NCBI RefSeq assembly: GCF_023554995.1
Contig: NZ_JAMJPK010000006.1
Coordinates: forward strand, 248,001 to 312,000
Direction of reading: 5' to 3'
DNA: 64,000 nucleotides
Origin: Halomonas gemina
Lineage (GTDB): Bacteria; Pseudomonadota; Gammaproteobacteria; Pseudomonadales; Halomonadaceae
Shown: piece after piece, positions 25,349 to 34,145 of the stretch
Layout of the letters: each line of letters begins with the position of its first letter
Numbering within the stretch: the stretch's first letter is position 1
The notes under the pieces: generated by a model
Seen by the model: the letters and a program-made list of their open reading frames with translations, nothing else
What the model was told of the DNA's origin: nothing
The model's database searches: none
Position numbers and translations under genes: made by a program

Positions 25349-26212
25349 TCATTCGATGTTCTGGATCTGCTCGCGCATCTGCTCGATCAGCACCTTGAGC
25401 TCCACGGCGCAGCGGGTGGTGGCCGCCACCACCGACTTGGACGACAGGGTGTTGGCCTCGCGGTTGAGCTCCTGCATCAGGAAGTCCAGGCGGCGTCCCA
25501 CCGGGCCCGGCTGGTCGAGCTGGCGCTCCACCTCGGCGACATGGGTGGCCAGGCGGTCGAGTTCCTCGTCGACGTCGGCCTTCTGGGCGAGCAGCACCAG
25601 CTCGGCTTCCAGCCGCTGGGGGTCCAGCTCGGCGCGGATCGCCTCCAGGCGTTCCAGCAGCTGGGCTCGCTGGCGCTCGAGGATATGGGGCATCAGCCGT
25701 CGCACCTCGGCCACCTGAGTGTTTACTGCGGTGAGCCGCTCGCGGATCAGTGCGGCGAGCTTCTCGCCCTCCCGGGCGCGGCCCGCGACCAGGTCGTCCA
25801 GGGCGGCCTGGAACAGCGCGAGCGCCTGCTGCTTGACGGTCTCCATGTCGGGACCGCGACTCTCCAGCACGCCGGGATGGTCGAGCAGGCTCAGGGCATC
25901 GGGCATGGCGGTCCCGGGGACGCTTTCGCGGACCTCCTCCAGCGCCGTGGCCAGCGCCGCGAGACGATGGCGGTCCACGGCCGGGGCGGCCTCGTCGCCG
26001 GCCGGCTCGAAGCGCAGGGTGCACTCGACCTTGCCGCGGGCCAGGCGCGTACGCAGCGCCTCGCGGAACATCGGCTCCAGGTCGCGCAGCGCCTCGGGCA
26101 GGCGGAAGTGCGGTTCCAGATAGCGCTGGTTCACCGAGCGCAGCTCGAGCTGCAGGGTGCCGGCCGCGGTGTCGCGATCCTGGCGTGAAAAGGCGGTCAT
26201 GCTGTGGGTCAT
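25349..26212 (-). CDS. yicC: YicC family protein (endoribonuclease-associated)
   Basis: 287 residues from ATG 26212 ([20 protein letters not shown]), the conserved YicC N-terminus; a longer in-frame extension upstream is not family-like. It ends [11 protein letters not shown], the conserved YicC C-terminus, so integration of the adjacent island has preserved the reading frame. YicC proteins form a ring-like RNase family (YicC/YloC) linked to RNA turnover. It is divergent from rph, as in many gammaproteobacteria. Its 3' end is the presumed attachment site of the island to the left. Confidence 0.95.
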   Translation of the reverse strand: MTHSMTAFSRQDRDTAAGTLQLELRSVNQRYLEPHFRLPEALRDLEPMFREALRTRLARGKVECTLRFEPAGDEAAPAVDRHRLAALATALEEVRESVPGTAMPDALSLLDHPGVLESRGPDMETVKQQALALFQAALDDLVAGRAREGEKLAALIRERLTAVNTQVAEVRRLMPHILERQRAQLLERLEAIRAELDPQRLEAELVLLAQKADVDEELDRLATHVAEVERQLDQPGPVGRRLDFLMQELNREANTLSSKSVVAATTRCAVELKVLIEQMREQIQNIE

Positions 26213-26340
26213 GGTGCCTCCCGATGCGCCGTGATCTCTATGGGGCGGGCAGTGTAACCGATTCCCCGCCGATAGCGTGTAGAATGGCCGCCATCCCACA
26301 GCGTGACATCCCGTCACTCTTCCGGTTCAAGAGAGGTGCC

Positions 26341-27078
26341 ATGTCTTCGGAGATCCGGCGTCCTAGCGGACGCGCCCCCGACCAGCCCCGCGAGATCCGT
26401 CTCACTCGCGACTATACCCGCCACGCCGAGGGCTCGGTGCTGGTGGAGTTCGGCGACACCAAGGTGCTGTGCAACGCCAGCGTCGAGGTCGGCGTGCCGC
26501 GCTGGCTGCGCGGCAAGAAGCAGGGCTGGGTGACCGCCGAGTACGGCATGCTGCCCCGCGCTACCCACACCCGGGGCAGCCGCGAGGCGACCCGTGGCAA
26601 GCAGGGCGGCCGTACCCTGGAGATCCAGCGGCTGATCGGCCGCTCGTTGCGGGCCGCGGTGAACCTCAAGAAGCTCGGCGAGTTCACCATCACCGTGGAC
26701 TGCGACGTCATCCAGGCCGATGGTGGCACCCGCACCGCCTCCATCACCGGCGGCTGCGTGGCGCTGATCGATGCCATTCGCCACCTGCAGCGCGAGAAGC
26801 TGATCAAGGGCGACCCCTTCCACCAGCTGGTGAGTTCGGTCTCGGTGGGGCTGTTCAAGGGGCTGCCGGTGGTCGACCTGGACTACCCCGAGGACTCCAG
26901 CGCCGATACCGACATGAACGTGGTGATGGCCGAGGGTGGCGGACTGATCGAGGTACAGGGCACTGCCGAGGCCGGCACCTTCAGCCGCGCCCAGCTCGAC
27001 GCCATGCTCGACCTGGCCGAGAAGGCCGGCAGCGAGCTGTTCGAACACCAGCGCGCGGCCTTGGGCATTCGCGGCTGA
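26341..27078 (+). CDS. rph: Ribonuclease PH
   Basis: 245 residues. It begins [20 protein letters not shown] and contains the conserved RNase PH segments [31 protein letters not shown] and [19 protein letters not shown], and the phosphate-binding/active-site region [17 protein letters not shown]. It trims 3' ends of tRNA precursors by phosphorolysis. The 129-base region shared with yicC holds the divergent promoters. Full length and apparently active, unlike the truncated allele of some E. coli strains. Confidence 0.97.
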   Translation: MSSEIRRPSGRAPDQPREIRLTRDYTRHAEGSVLVEFGDTKVLCNASVEVGVPRWLRGKKQGWVTAEYGMLPRATHTRGSREATRGKQGGRTLEIQRLIGRSLRAAVNLKKLGEFTITVDCDVIQADGGTRTASITGGCVALIDAIRHLQREKLIKGDPFHQLVSSVSVGLFKGLPVVDLDYPEDSSADTDMNVVMAEGGGLIEVQGTAEAGTFSRAQLDAMLDLAEKAGSELFEHQRAALGIRG

Positions 27079-27194
27079 GCCAACCTATTGGCCGAAGCGC
27101 TGTCGCGCCTCGCCCCGTAGGAACGCATCGCGCCGGCCCGAGGGCCGGCGCGATGCGTTCCGGGCAGGCCGGAACGGCGACGAAGGGAGCGGAC

Positions 27195-27962
27195 TCAGAG
27201 CGTCAGGTCGTACTCGACGATCAGCGGGGCGAACTCCGAGAAGGTGGCATCGTAGTCGATCCAGGCGTCCACCACGTGGCGACGGAACTCGGGGCCCACC
27301 ACCTGGTAGTCGATGCGCCAGCCTTCCTGGCGGGAGCGTGGCACCTCCTGGTCGAGCTTCGGCCACCAGGTATACTCGCCGGCGTCGCGGTTGATCTCGC
27401 GGAAGGTGTCGATGAAGCCGGTGGGGCCGAACACCTGGTCCATCCAGGCGCGCTCCTCGGGCTTGAAGCCGGGCGTGGTCTGGTTGTCGGCCCAGTTCTC
27501 CAGGTCGATGGTCTTGTGGGCGATGTGCCAGGTGCCACAGATGATATACTCGCGCCGCTTGCGGGCCATCTTCGACAGGTACTCCTGGTACTGGGCCATG
27601 AAGGCCTGCTTGGCGGCAACGTCGCTGCCGTCGGGCATCAGGAAGCTGGCGATGCTGAAGCGGTCGTAGTCAGCCTGCAGGAAGCGCGCCTCATGGTCGC
27701 ACTGGGGAAAGCCCAGCCCGTACATGATCGCCTTGGGGATCTTGCGGCAGTAAAGGCCGACCCCCGAGAAGCCGTCCTGTTCGGCATCGAGGAAGTAGCC
27801 CTCGTAGCCTTCCGGATAGAGGATGCTGTCGTCCAGCTCGAAGCTCTTGGCCTTGAGATTCTGCACGCAGACGACGTCGGCGTCCTGGTCGGCCAGCCAG
27901 TCGAGAAAGCCTCGACCGACGGCCTCGCGGATGCCGTTGACATTGATGGTGGCGATTTTCAT
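27195..27962 (-). CDS. crc: Crc-like catabolite repression control protein (ExoIII fold, nuclease residues lost)
   Basis: 255 residues with the exonuclease III fold but without its catalytic residues. The metal-binding Glu motif (LQET) is VQNL (Asn35), the GDxN motif is GTWH (143-146), and the final SDHAP is SEFAP (242-246). This is the pattern of Pseudomonas Crc, and segments such as RREYIICGTWHIAH, PGFKPEERAWMDQVFG and the end APLIVEYDLTL resemble Crc more than ExoIII. The rph/crc/pyrE order is also that of Pseudomonas. In Pseudomonas, Crc supports Hfq in repressing translation of catabolic mRNAs. Divergent from pyrE; start ATG 27962 (MKIATINVNGIREAVGRGFL). Confidence 0.82.
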   Translation of the reverse strand: MKIATINVNGIREAVGRGFLDWLADQDADVVCVQNLKAKSFELDDSILYPEGYEGYFLDAEQDGFSGVGLYCRKIPKAIMYGLGFPQCDHEARFLQADYDRFSIASFLMPDGSDVAAKQAFMAQYQEYLSKMARKRREYIICGTWHIAHKTIDLENWADNQTTPGFKPEERAWMDQVFGPTGFIDTFREINRDAGEYTWWPKLDQEVPRSRQEGWRIDYQVVGPEFRRHVVDAWIDYDATFSEFAPLIVEYDLTL

Positions 27963-28073
27963 ACATGGTCCCTTTTGCGTCGCGCGTGTATGATACCCGA
28001 CGTTTCGACGTTTGGGTAAATGGCCCCGGTCGATAGACGTGATATAGGCCCTTGACCGTGTAGAGGAGGCCCT

Positions 28074-28757
28074 GTGGCGGACCAACCCGGCGCGCAGCGC
28101 ATGCAAGACTACCAGCGGGAGTTCATCGAGTTCGCCATCGAGCAGGGCGTGTTGAGCTTCGGCGAATTCACCCTGAAGTCCGGTCGGGTCAGCCCCTATT
28201 TCTTCAATGCCGGCCTGTTCCGGACCGGGGGCGCCCTGGCGCGGCTGGGGCGCTTCTATGCCCGGGCCATCCAGGCCAGTGGCCTCGAGGTCGACGTGCT
28301 GTTCGGGCCGGCCTACAAGGGCATCCCGCTGGCGGCCACCACCGCCGTGGCACTGGCCGACCACCATGACCGCGACCTGCCCTATGCCTTCAACCGCAAG
28401 GAGGCCAAGGATCACGGCGAGGGGGGCAACATCGTCGGTGCCGCGCTCGAGGGACGGGTCCTGATCATCGACGACGTGATCACCGCCGGCACCGCCATCC
28501 GCGAGGTGATGGGCCTGATCGAGGGCGACGGCGCCCGGGCGGCCGGCGTGCTGATCGCCCTGGATCGCCAGGAGCGTGGTCGGGGCGAAACCAGTGCCAT
28601 CCAGGAAGTCGAGGCTGCCTACGCTATGCCGGTGGTCAGCATCGTCACCCTGGACATGGTGCTCGAGTACCTTGAAGAGCACGCCGGCGAGGCGATGAAA
28701 CCCCATGCCGAGGCGATCCGCGCCTACCGTGCGCGCTATGGCGTAGGAGGCGATTGA
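28074..28757 (+). CDS. pyrE: Orotate phosphoribosyltransferase
   Basis: 227 residues from GTG 28074, which has AGGAGG four bases upstream; ATG 28101 lacks a site. Motifs are [44 protein letters not shown] and the PRPP-binding [14 protein letters not shown]. It converts orotate and PRPP to orotidine 5'-phosphate in pyrimidine synthesis. Divergent from crc. Confidence 0.97.
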   Translation: MADQPGAQRMQDYQREFIEFAIEQGVLSFGEFTLKSGRVSPYFFNAGLFRTGGALARLGRFYARAIQASGLEVDVLFGPAYKGIPLAATTAVALADHHDRDLPYAFNRKEAKDHGEGGNIVGAALEGRVLIIDDVITAGTAIREVMGLIEGDGARAAGVLIALDRQERGRGETSAIQEVEAAYAMPVVSIVTLDMVLEYLEEHAGEAMKPHAEAIRAYRARYGVGGD

Positions 28758-28793
28758 GCGTCACGCGGCGTGCGGTAGGCGCTTGGCGACCGA

Positions 28794-28821
28794 CCCTCGG
28801 GCCCCGCACGGGGCCCGAGGG
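28794..28821 (+). terminator. GC-rich hairpin between pyrE and trmL
   Basis: CCCTCGGGCCCC and GGGGCCCGAGGG form a perfect 12-bp stem with loop GCAC, 36 bases after the pyrE stop. It has no U-tract (CGTTGCGTG follows), so it is an imperfect terminator or an mRNA 3' protector. Confidence 0.6.
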
Positions 28822-28852
28822 CGTTGCGTGCCCTTCATATCAGGAGTCGTTG

Positions 28853-29371
28853 ATGCTCGACGTGGTGCTCTACCAGCCCGAGATCCCCCCCAACACCGGC
28901 AACCTGATCCGGCTGTGCGCGAACACCGGGTTCCGCCTGCACCTGATCGAGCCCATGGGCTTCGTGCTGGACGACAAGCGCCTGCGGCGTGCCGGGCTCG
29001 ACTACCACGAGTGGGCGCGGGTAACGGTCCATGCCGACTGGGCGGCCTTCCTGGCGGCGGTGGCCCCCGAGCGGCTCTTCGCCGTCTCGACCCGCGGGCG
29101 CACCGGCTACCATGAGCCCGCCTATCGCGAGGGCGATGCCCTGGTGTTCGGCCCGGAGACCCGTGGCCTGCCCCAGGCGCTGCTCGATGCCCTGCCCGAG
29201 GAGCAGCGCCTGCGCATTCCCATGCTGGCGGAGAGTCGCAGCCTGAACCTCTCCAACGCCTGTGCGGTGGTGGTCTTCGAGGCCTGGCGCCAACTGGGAT
29301 TCATGGGGTCCGGCCTTCCGGGGGCCGGCCTGCCGGAGGGCGACGACCCCGAGTCTGCGAGGAAGTGCTGA
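28853..29371 (+). CDS. trmL: tRNA (cytidine/uridine-34-2'-O)-methyltransferase TrmL
   Basis: 172 residues from ATG 28853 with CAGGAG seven bases upstream. It has the SPOUT-type signature: [20 protein letters not shown] at the N-terminus, [19 protein letters not shown] and [20 protein letters not shown]. It closely follows the known TrmL pattern. It methylates the wobble ribose of tRNA-Leu isoacceptors. Its stop overlaps the rep start by one base. Confidence 0.95.
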   Translation: MLDVVLYQPEIPPNTGNLIRLCANTGFRLHLIEPMGFVLDDKRLRRAGLDYHEWARVTVHADWAAFLAAVAPERLFAVSTRGRTGYHEPAYREGDALVFGPETRGLPQALLDALPEEQRLRIPMLAESRSLNLSNACAVVVFEAWRQLGFMGSGLPGAGLPEGDDPESARKC

Positions 29372-31437
29372 TGTCACCGACCATCGCCAGCCGGCTCGCC
29401 GGCCTCAACCCCCGCCAGCAGGAGGCCGTGCGCTACATCGACGGCCCCTGCCTGGTGCTGGCCGGGGCGGGCTCCGGCAAGACCAGCGTGATCACCACCA
29501 AGATCGCCTACCTGGTGCAGGAGTGCGGCATGAGCGCCCGGCGCATCGCCGCGGTGACCTTCACCAACAAGGCCGCCCGGGAGATGAAGGAGCGCGTGGG
29601 CAGCATGCTCAAGGGCAAGGAAGGGCACGGGCTGACCGTCTCCACCTTCCATACCCTGGGGCTCAATATCATCCGCAGCGAGCTCAAGGCGCTGGGCTAT
29701 CGGCCGGGCTTCTCGCTGTTCGACCCGGAGGATGCCAAGGCGCTGCTGCGCGACCTGATGAACAAGGACGCCCAGGTCGATGCCGAGGCGATCAACGGCG
29801 TGCAGCACCAGATCTCCCAGTGGAAGAATGACCTGGTGCTGCCCGGCCAGGCCCTCTCGCATGCCGCGGACGACGACGAGCAGTACGCCGCCCGGGTCTA
29901 TGAGGCCTATGTGCGTCACCTCAAGGCCTACAACGCCGTGGACTTCGACGACCTGATCCTGCTGCCGGTGGTACTGCTGCGTGACGATCCCGAGGCGCTG
30001 GCCCGCTGGCGGCGCAAGATCCACTACATGCTGGTCGACGAGTACCAGGACACCAACATCAGCCAGTACCTGCTGGTGCGGCTGCTGATGGGCGAGCGCT
30101 CGACCTTCACCGTGGTGGGCGACGACGACCAGTCGATCTATGCCTGGCGCGGGGCTCGCCCCGAGAACCTGGTCACCCTCGGCGAGGACTTCCCGCGCCT
30201 CAAGGTGATCAAGCTGGAGCAGAACTACCGCTCCACCGGCACCATCCTGCGCGCCGCCAACACCCTGATCGCCAACAACCCCCACGTCTACGAGAAATCC
30301 CTGTGGTCGGAGATGGGCGAGGGGGCGGCGATCCGCGTGGTAGTCAACCGCCATGAGGAGGCCGAGGCCGAGCGCGTGGCCAGCGAGATCCTCACCCGGC
30401 GCATCAAGGAGTCTGCCGAGTGGCGCGACTTCGCGGTACTCTATCGCGGCAACTTCCAGGCTCGGCTGCTGGAGCTCAAGCTGCAGCACTACCAGATCCC
30501 CTACAAGCTCTCCGGCGGCACCTCCTTCTTCTCGCGCAATGAGATCAAGGACGCCATGGCCTACCTGCGGCTGCTGATCAACCCGGCCGACGACAACGCC
30601 TTCCTGCGCATCGTCAACGTGCCGCGCCGCGAGATCGGCCCCAGCACCCTGGAGAAGCTCGCCAACTATGCCAACGACCAGGCCTCCGGCCGCAACATCT
30701 CGCTGTTCGCCGCCTGTCATGAGCTGGGCCTGGAGCAGCTGTTGCCGGTCAGAGCGGTCGAGAGGTTGGGGAGGTTTACCCACTTTATCGACGGTGTGCG
30801 GCGGCGCATGGACCAGGGCGACGCCATCGACGCCATCCGCGGCATGCTCCACGAGATGGACTACGAGGCCTGGCTCTACCAGAACGCCAGCGCCCCGACC
30901 ATCGCCGAGCGGCGCATGGCCAATGTCTGGGTGCTGGTCGACCAGCTCGAGAAGTCCATGAACCGTGACCCCGAGGACACGGCCAGCACGGAGACCGAGA
31001 CCGATGACGTGGAGGCGGCCATCTCGCGGCTGGTGCTGCGCGACATCCTCGAGCAGCAGGCCGAGGAGGACGACTCCGACCGGGTCCAGCTGCTGACCAT
31101 GCACGCCTCCAAGGGCCTGGAGTTTCCCCATGTCTACCTGATGGGCCTGGAGGAGGAGCTGCTGCCCCACCGCAACGCCATCGAGGCGGGCACGGTGGAG
31201 GAGGAGCGGCGTCTGGCCTATGTGGGCATCACCCGGGCGCGGCGTACCCTGACCCTGACCCTGGCGCGACAGCGCAAGGCCTACGGCGAGCTGATGGACT
31301 GCACGCCCAGCCGCTTCCTCGACGAGTTGCCGGAAGGCGACCTCGAGTGGGAGGGCCGCGCCGACCGGGAGGACCCCGAGAAGAAGCAGGCGAGAGGCCA
31401 GGACGCCATCGCCGGGTTGCGCTCGTTGTTGGGCTGA
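29371..31437 (+). CDS. rep: ATP-dependent DNA helicase Rep
   Basis: 688 residues, slightly longer than E. coli Rep. It is a UvrD/Rep-type SF1 helicase: motif I AGAGSGKTSVITTKIAYL, motif II VDEYQDTN, motif III GDDDQSIYAWRGA, motif IV KLEQNYRST, motif V TMHASKGLEFPHVYL and motif VI EEERRLAYVGITRARRTL. ATG 29371 has AGGA seven bases upstream and follows trmL in a TGATG overlap, so the two are coupled. It unwinds DNA 3'-5' and helps replication forks past obstacles. Confidence 0.95.
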   Translation: MSPTIASRLAGLNPRQQEAVRYIDGPCLVLAGAGSGKTSVITTKIAYLVQECGMSARRIAAVTFTNKAAREMKERVGSMLKGKEGHGLTVSTFHTLGLNIIRSELKALGYRPGFSLFDPEDAKALLRDLMNKDAQVDAEAINGVQHQISQWKNDLVLPGQALSHAADDDEQYAARVYEAYVRHLKAYNAVDFDDLILLPVVLLRDDPEALARWRRKIHYMLVDEYQDTNISQYLLVRLLMGERSTFTVVGDDDQSIYAWRGARPENLVTLGEDFPRLKVIKLEQNYRSTGTILRAANTLIANNPHVYEKSLWSEMGEGAAIRVVVNRHEEAEAERVASEILTRRIKESAEWRDFAVLYRGNFQARLLELKLQHYQIPYKLSGGTSFFSRNEIKDAMAYLRLLINPADDNAFLRIVNVPRREIGPSTLEKLANYANDQASGRNISLFAACHELGLEQLLPVRAVERLGRFTHFIDGVRRRMDQGDAIDAIRGMLHEMDYEAWLYQNASAPTIAERRMANVWVLVDQLEKSMNRDPEDTASTETETDDVEAAISRLVLRDILEQQAEEDDSDRVQLLTMHASKGLEFPHVYLMGLEEELLPHRNAIEAGTVEEERRLAYVGITRARRTLTLTLARQRKAYGELMDCTPSRFLDELPEGDLEWEGRADREDPEKKQARGQDAIAGLRSLLG

Positions 31438-31475
31438 AGCCTTTTTATTGGGCGGAGGGCCTCATCCTCGAACGC

Positions 31476-31503
31476 AAGCGGGGCGCCCGAAGGCGCCCCG
31501 CTT
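31476..31503. terminator. Bidirectional terminator between rep and the cytochrome gene
   Basis: AAGCGGGGCGCC pairs perfectly with GGCGCCCCGCTT around CGAA, 39 bases after the rep stop and 21 bases beyond the 3' end of the convergent cytochrome gene. GTTGTCC follows on the plus strand. Confidence 0.8.
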
Positions 31504-31523
31504 GTTGTCCTGTGGCCGGGAGC

Positions 31524-32408
31524 TTACTGCACCGGCTCGACCAGGTAGTCGGTGGCGGCCTTCACCTCGTCATCGGAGAGGCTCGGGTTGCCGCCCTTGG
31601 CCGGCATGGCGTTGAAGCCATTGATCGAGTGGTCATAGAGGGTCTCCATGCCCTGCTCCAGGCGGGCGGCCCACTGGTCGGCATTGCCACGTACCGGCGC
31701 ACCGGCGGCGCCGGTCTCATGGCAGGCCATGCAGATCTGGTTGTAGATGGCCTCGCCGTCGATGCCGGCATGGGCCGGTTCGTCACCGGAGGCGGCGCCT
31801 TCCTCGTCTGAGGTCGCTGCTTCCTCTTCACCGGAGGCGGTACCTTCCTCGTCGGTAGCAGCCTGTTCCTCGCCAGAGGACGCGTCTTCTTCGTCTCCGG
31901 CAGCCTGTTCTTCGCCGGACGCCGCATCTTCCTCGTCGCCACCCAGTTCGGGCACGTCCATCACCGGTTCGACCAGGTAGGCGGTCGCCGCTTCCATCTC
32001 CTCATCGGAGAGGTTGGGGTTGCCGCCGCGGGCCGGCATGGCGTTGAAGCCGTTGATGGAGTGGCTCAACAGGGTCTCGAAGCCCTTGCCGGTGCGCTCG
32101 CTCCAGGCGGCTTCGTCGCCGCGCACCGGAGCGCCGGCGGCGCCGGTCTCGTGGCAGGCCATGCAGACATTGTTGTAGATGCCTTCGCCATCCACGCTGC
32201 CGCCACCGTCGGAGGTATCATCGCCACCGCTGCTGGCTGCCATGGCCGTACCGCAGTCCTCGCCCTGCAGGCAGAGCTCCCCGACCGGCTTCAGGCGTTC
32301 CGCGATGGCCTCGCGCTCCGCGTCGTCCTGTGCCACGGCGATACCTGCGGTCAGGCCCAGGGTGGCCAGACACCCCATGAACAGCTTGCTGGATTTCACT
32401 CTCACCAC
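31524..32408 (-). CDS. Periplasmic di-haem cytochrome c (c5-like, internally duplicated)
   Basis: 294 residues. Signal peptide of about 27 residues (SSKLFMGCLATLGLTAGIAV, cleavage near AQ). Two nearly identical cytochrome c5-type domains each contain CMACHETGAAGAPVRG (haem ligands C82/C85/H86 and C226/C229/H230) and, as distal Met, HSINGFNAMPA. They are joined by an acidic Glu/Asp/Ala/Ser repeat linker (about residues 157-211). An N-terminal Cys pair (ELCLQGEDCG) is typical of this family. It acts as a soluble or loosely bound electron carrier in the periplasm. The acidic linker fits a halophile. Confidence 0.9.
   Translation of the reverse strand: MVRVKSSKLFMGCLATLGLTAGIAVAQDDAEREAIAERLKPVGELCLQGEDCGTAMAASSGGDDTSDGGGSVDGEGIYNNVCMACHETGAAGAPVRGDEAAWSERTGKGFETLLSHSINGFNAMPARGGNPNLSDEEMEAATAYLVEPVMDVPELGGDEEDAASGEEQAAGDEEDASSGEEQAATDEEGTASGEEEAATSDEEGAASGDEPAHAGIDGEAIYNQICMACHETGAAGAPVRGNADQWAARLEQGMETLYDHSINGFNAMPAKGGNPSLSDDEVKAATDYLVEPVQ
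31776..31937 (-). repeat. Degenerate tandem repeats encoding the acidic linker
   Basis: About four copies of a roughly 14-codon unit (DEEDAASGEEQAAG, DEEDASSGEEQAAT, DEEGTASGEEEAATS, DEEGAASGDEPA) inside the cytochrome gene. Repeat number is likely to vary between strains through slippage or recombination. Confidence 0.8.
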
Positions 32409-32560
32409 CTCTCGACGGTCCTGTCTTCGGAATCACGCTCGGCATCACGTCAGCCGGTGGACGCCATGGCGCGCATAAGTGCTAGCCAGTATACCGGCAT
32501 CACCTACGCCTGGAAAATGTCTCGGCTCATACCATGGCCGGAAGCGAGCGGGTTGGCCGC

Positions 32561-32589
32561 TGGACAGCGGCGGGGCTGGCGGGTACGAT
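32561..32589 (+). promoter_or_regulatory. Promoter of the tRNA-Arg gene
   Basis: -35 TGGACA (32561-32566) and -10 TACGAT (32584-32589) with 17-base spacing, 32 bases before the mature tRNA 5' end. Matches to the sigma-70 consensus are 5/6 and 4/6. Confidence 0.6.
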
Positions 32590-32621
32590 GTCGACCGCCT
32601 GGCACCCATCGCCAGGCATGT

Positions 32622-32698
32622 GCGCCCGTAGCTCAGTTGGATAGAGTATCGGCCTCCGAAGCCGAGGGTCGCAGGTTCGAATCCTGCCGGGCGCGCCA
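32622..32698 (+). tRNA. tRNA-Arg (anticodon CCG)
   Basis: 77 nt. The acceptor arms GCGCCCG/CGGGCGC pair fully, the D-arm is GCTCAGTTGGATAGAGT, and the anticodon stem TCGGC/GCCGA encloses loop CTCCGAA with anticodon CCG. The T-arm is GCAGGTTCGAATCCTGC, the discriminator is G, and CCA is encoded. It is followed by a terminator and by att-like repeats; its 3' end is a likely integration site for the decayed element to the right. Confidence 0.97.
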
Positions 32699-32705
32699 CG
32701 AATTC

Positions 32706-32738
32706 AAGGACTTACGGAAATTCCGTAGGTCCTTTTTT
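32706..32738 (+). terminator. Rho-independent terminator of tRNA-Arg
   Basis: AAGGACTTACGGAA pairs with TTCCGTAGGTCCTT (one G-U pair), followed by a run of six T. It begins eight bases after the CCA end. Confidence 0.85.
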
Positions 32739-32740
32739 CT

Positions 32741-32851
32741 GCCTGTGCCCAAATCGTGTCCATACCGTGCCCAGGTCAGAAAGCAAATCAGCCATATTCT
32801 CTTTTGCTGATTGACCCGTGGCTTCTCTGGGGCACGGGTTTGGGCACAGGC
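32741..32851. repeat. Inverted att/arm-like repeats behind tRNA-Arg
   Basis: GCCTGTGCCCAAATCGTGTC at 32741-32760 recurs as an inverted, near-identical copy (GGGCACGGGTTTGGGCACAG, then GC) at about 32830-32851, with another GTGCCCAGG between them (32767-32775). Clustered repeats just downstream of a tRNA 3' end are typical of integrase binding sites. No integrase gene remains, so this looks like the scar of an element that left or decayed. Confidence 0.55.
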
Positions 32852-32932
32852 TCCGAGTAACGACGTTCAACAACTCGAGACACCTTCTGGAAGGAATCGG
32901 GAGCAGGATCGCACTCGCATGACATTGACTGT

Positions 32933-33172
32933 TCAGGAGCGCCTCCGTCGCTCTTGCATCACCAGAACGGCCAACGTTAGCGCCGTCAGTGGCAACGCGA
33001 AATAATAGAGCAGGGTGGCACTGAAGGCTGGCAGGGCGTCGTGGTAGGTGGCCGCGAGAATCAGATAGAGGGTATAGGCCAGGTGATAGGCCAGCAGCAT
33101 GGCGCCCTCCCAGCGGTTGATCAATCCGCCGGTGAAGCAGATGGGTAGGCAGGCCAGGGCGACGACGATCAT
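32933..33172 (-). pseudogene. C-terminal fragment of a CaCA-type cation/calcium antiporter
   Basis: On the minus strand the frame ending at 32933 reads MIVVALACLPICFTGGLINR, then WEGAMLLAYHLAYTLYLILA and a last helix, ending QERRRRS. The LP.(F)FTG..INRWEG..L..Y..YT.YL pattern is the C-terminus of sodium/calcium exchanger family antiporters (YrbG-like). Upstream of about 33172 the sequence changes to an antisense transposase, so the N-terminal part was lost at the junction. Confidence 0.65.
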
Positions 33173-34130
33173 CTGCCTCGAGCTTGGCGTCAAGCGCATC
33201 GAGGTGTTCTGGGCGCGGCCGGGTAGTGACTTCACCTTGCTGTTCGAGCAGACCGCCATGTCCCTGGTCAAGGAGATGCCAGTGATGGCCGCCTCCCGGC
33301 AGCTGGAGATCTCATACAAGGGGCTATGGCGAATCGTGCATCACTACGTGGTCCGCATGCTGGGAGAGCTGGATCTGCCCAGTGTGGCCACTGTCGGCGC
33401 GGCCAACGCTACGTTACGGTGTTCCTCGAGATGCAGCGCAAGCAGGAGCCGGTCATCTTCGCTGTGCCCGGGTATGGCAAGGCCACCATTACGGCCTTCA
33501 GCTCCTTTCTGGCGGAGCATGACGGCAACCCGGACAATCTTCAGGGACGTTGACGGGGGGCTGGGATATGTCGCAAGCCTTCCTGAGCGGGATTGCCGAG
33601 AACCTCCCCAACGGCGAAGTTACGGTCTTCTGGTTCCACACCTGCAGACCGCGCTGGACGAGGTCCGCAAGAAAGGGCGCCGTGAGAAGGGGTATCCCAA
33701 AGTGCTTCGGTGGGCGGTCTTGAAGCGCCTGGATAGCGGTAACCTGACGGCCAGGCAGATTACCTTGCTTCAGGAACTGTTGAGTGACTGGAGCGCCTCG
33801 GCCGATGCCTGGGTCATCACCGATAAGCTGTGCTGGATTCAGCATGCTCTGACGCCGCGTGCCTCCTGTGGCGCATCATGAACTACCTCAAGGTCATGCG
33901 GGAGGCCGTCCCCGGCCAAGCATTGCTCAAGCCGATAACGAAGGCCCTGACGGCGCTGAAGCGGCATGCTGAGCAGGAGGTGAGGCTCTGGATCCCCGGC
34001 CTGAGAAGGATATTCCAGGTGGCCTGATTAAGCACCCGTGGCTACCTGAGCGAAGCCAACGTCATCGTGATGATCTACCTGATCGGCAGCACCGTCGGTC
34101 ATCTTTTTGATCAGGCCAAACCCACATTAT
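33172..34130 (+). pseudogene. Degenerate ISL3-family transposase (C-terminal two thirds)
   Basis: Successive frames read KRIEVFWARPGSDFTLLFEQ, RGQRYVTVFLEMQRKQEPVI, DMSQAFLSGIAENLPNGEVT, VRKKGRREKGYPKVLRWAVL, WRIMNYLKVMREAVPGQALL and VIVMIYLIGSTVGHLFDQAK, in the order expected for an ISL3-type DDE transposase. At least four frameshifts separate them and the zinc-finger N-terminus is missing. The left junction cuts into the antiporter fragment. Confidence 0.75.
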
Positions 34131-34145
34131 GTGACGAAGAATCTT

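Noticed and set aside
27195..27962. Assignment as exonuclease III (xthA)
   Set aside because: All three catalytic motifs are substituted and the gene context matches crc.
27963..28706. N-terminal extension of the crc frame across pyrE
   Set aside because: The ExoIII/Crc fold starts at MKIATINVNG (27962); the extension is antisense to pyrE.
29374..31170. A 598-codon open frame antisense to rep
   Set aside because: It mirrors the rep codons, has no recognisable domain and no ribosome-binding site.
31776..31937. CRISPR-like array because of regularly spaced repeats
   Set aside because: The repeats are in frame inside the cytochrome gene, vary in sequence and have no unique spacers; they encode an acidic linker.
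33326..33881. Independent small genes in the 33-34 kb region
   Set aside because: The frames are consecutive pieces of one frameshifted ISL3 transposase, not separate genes.
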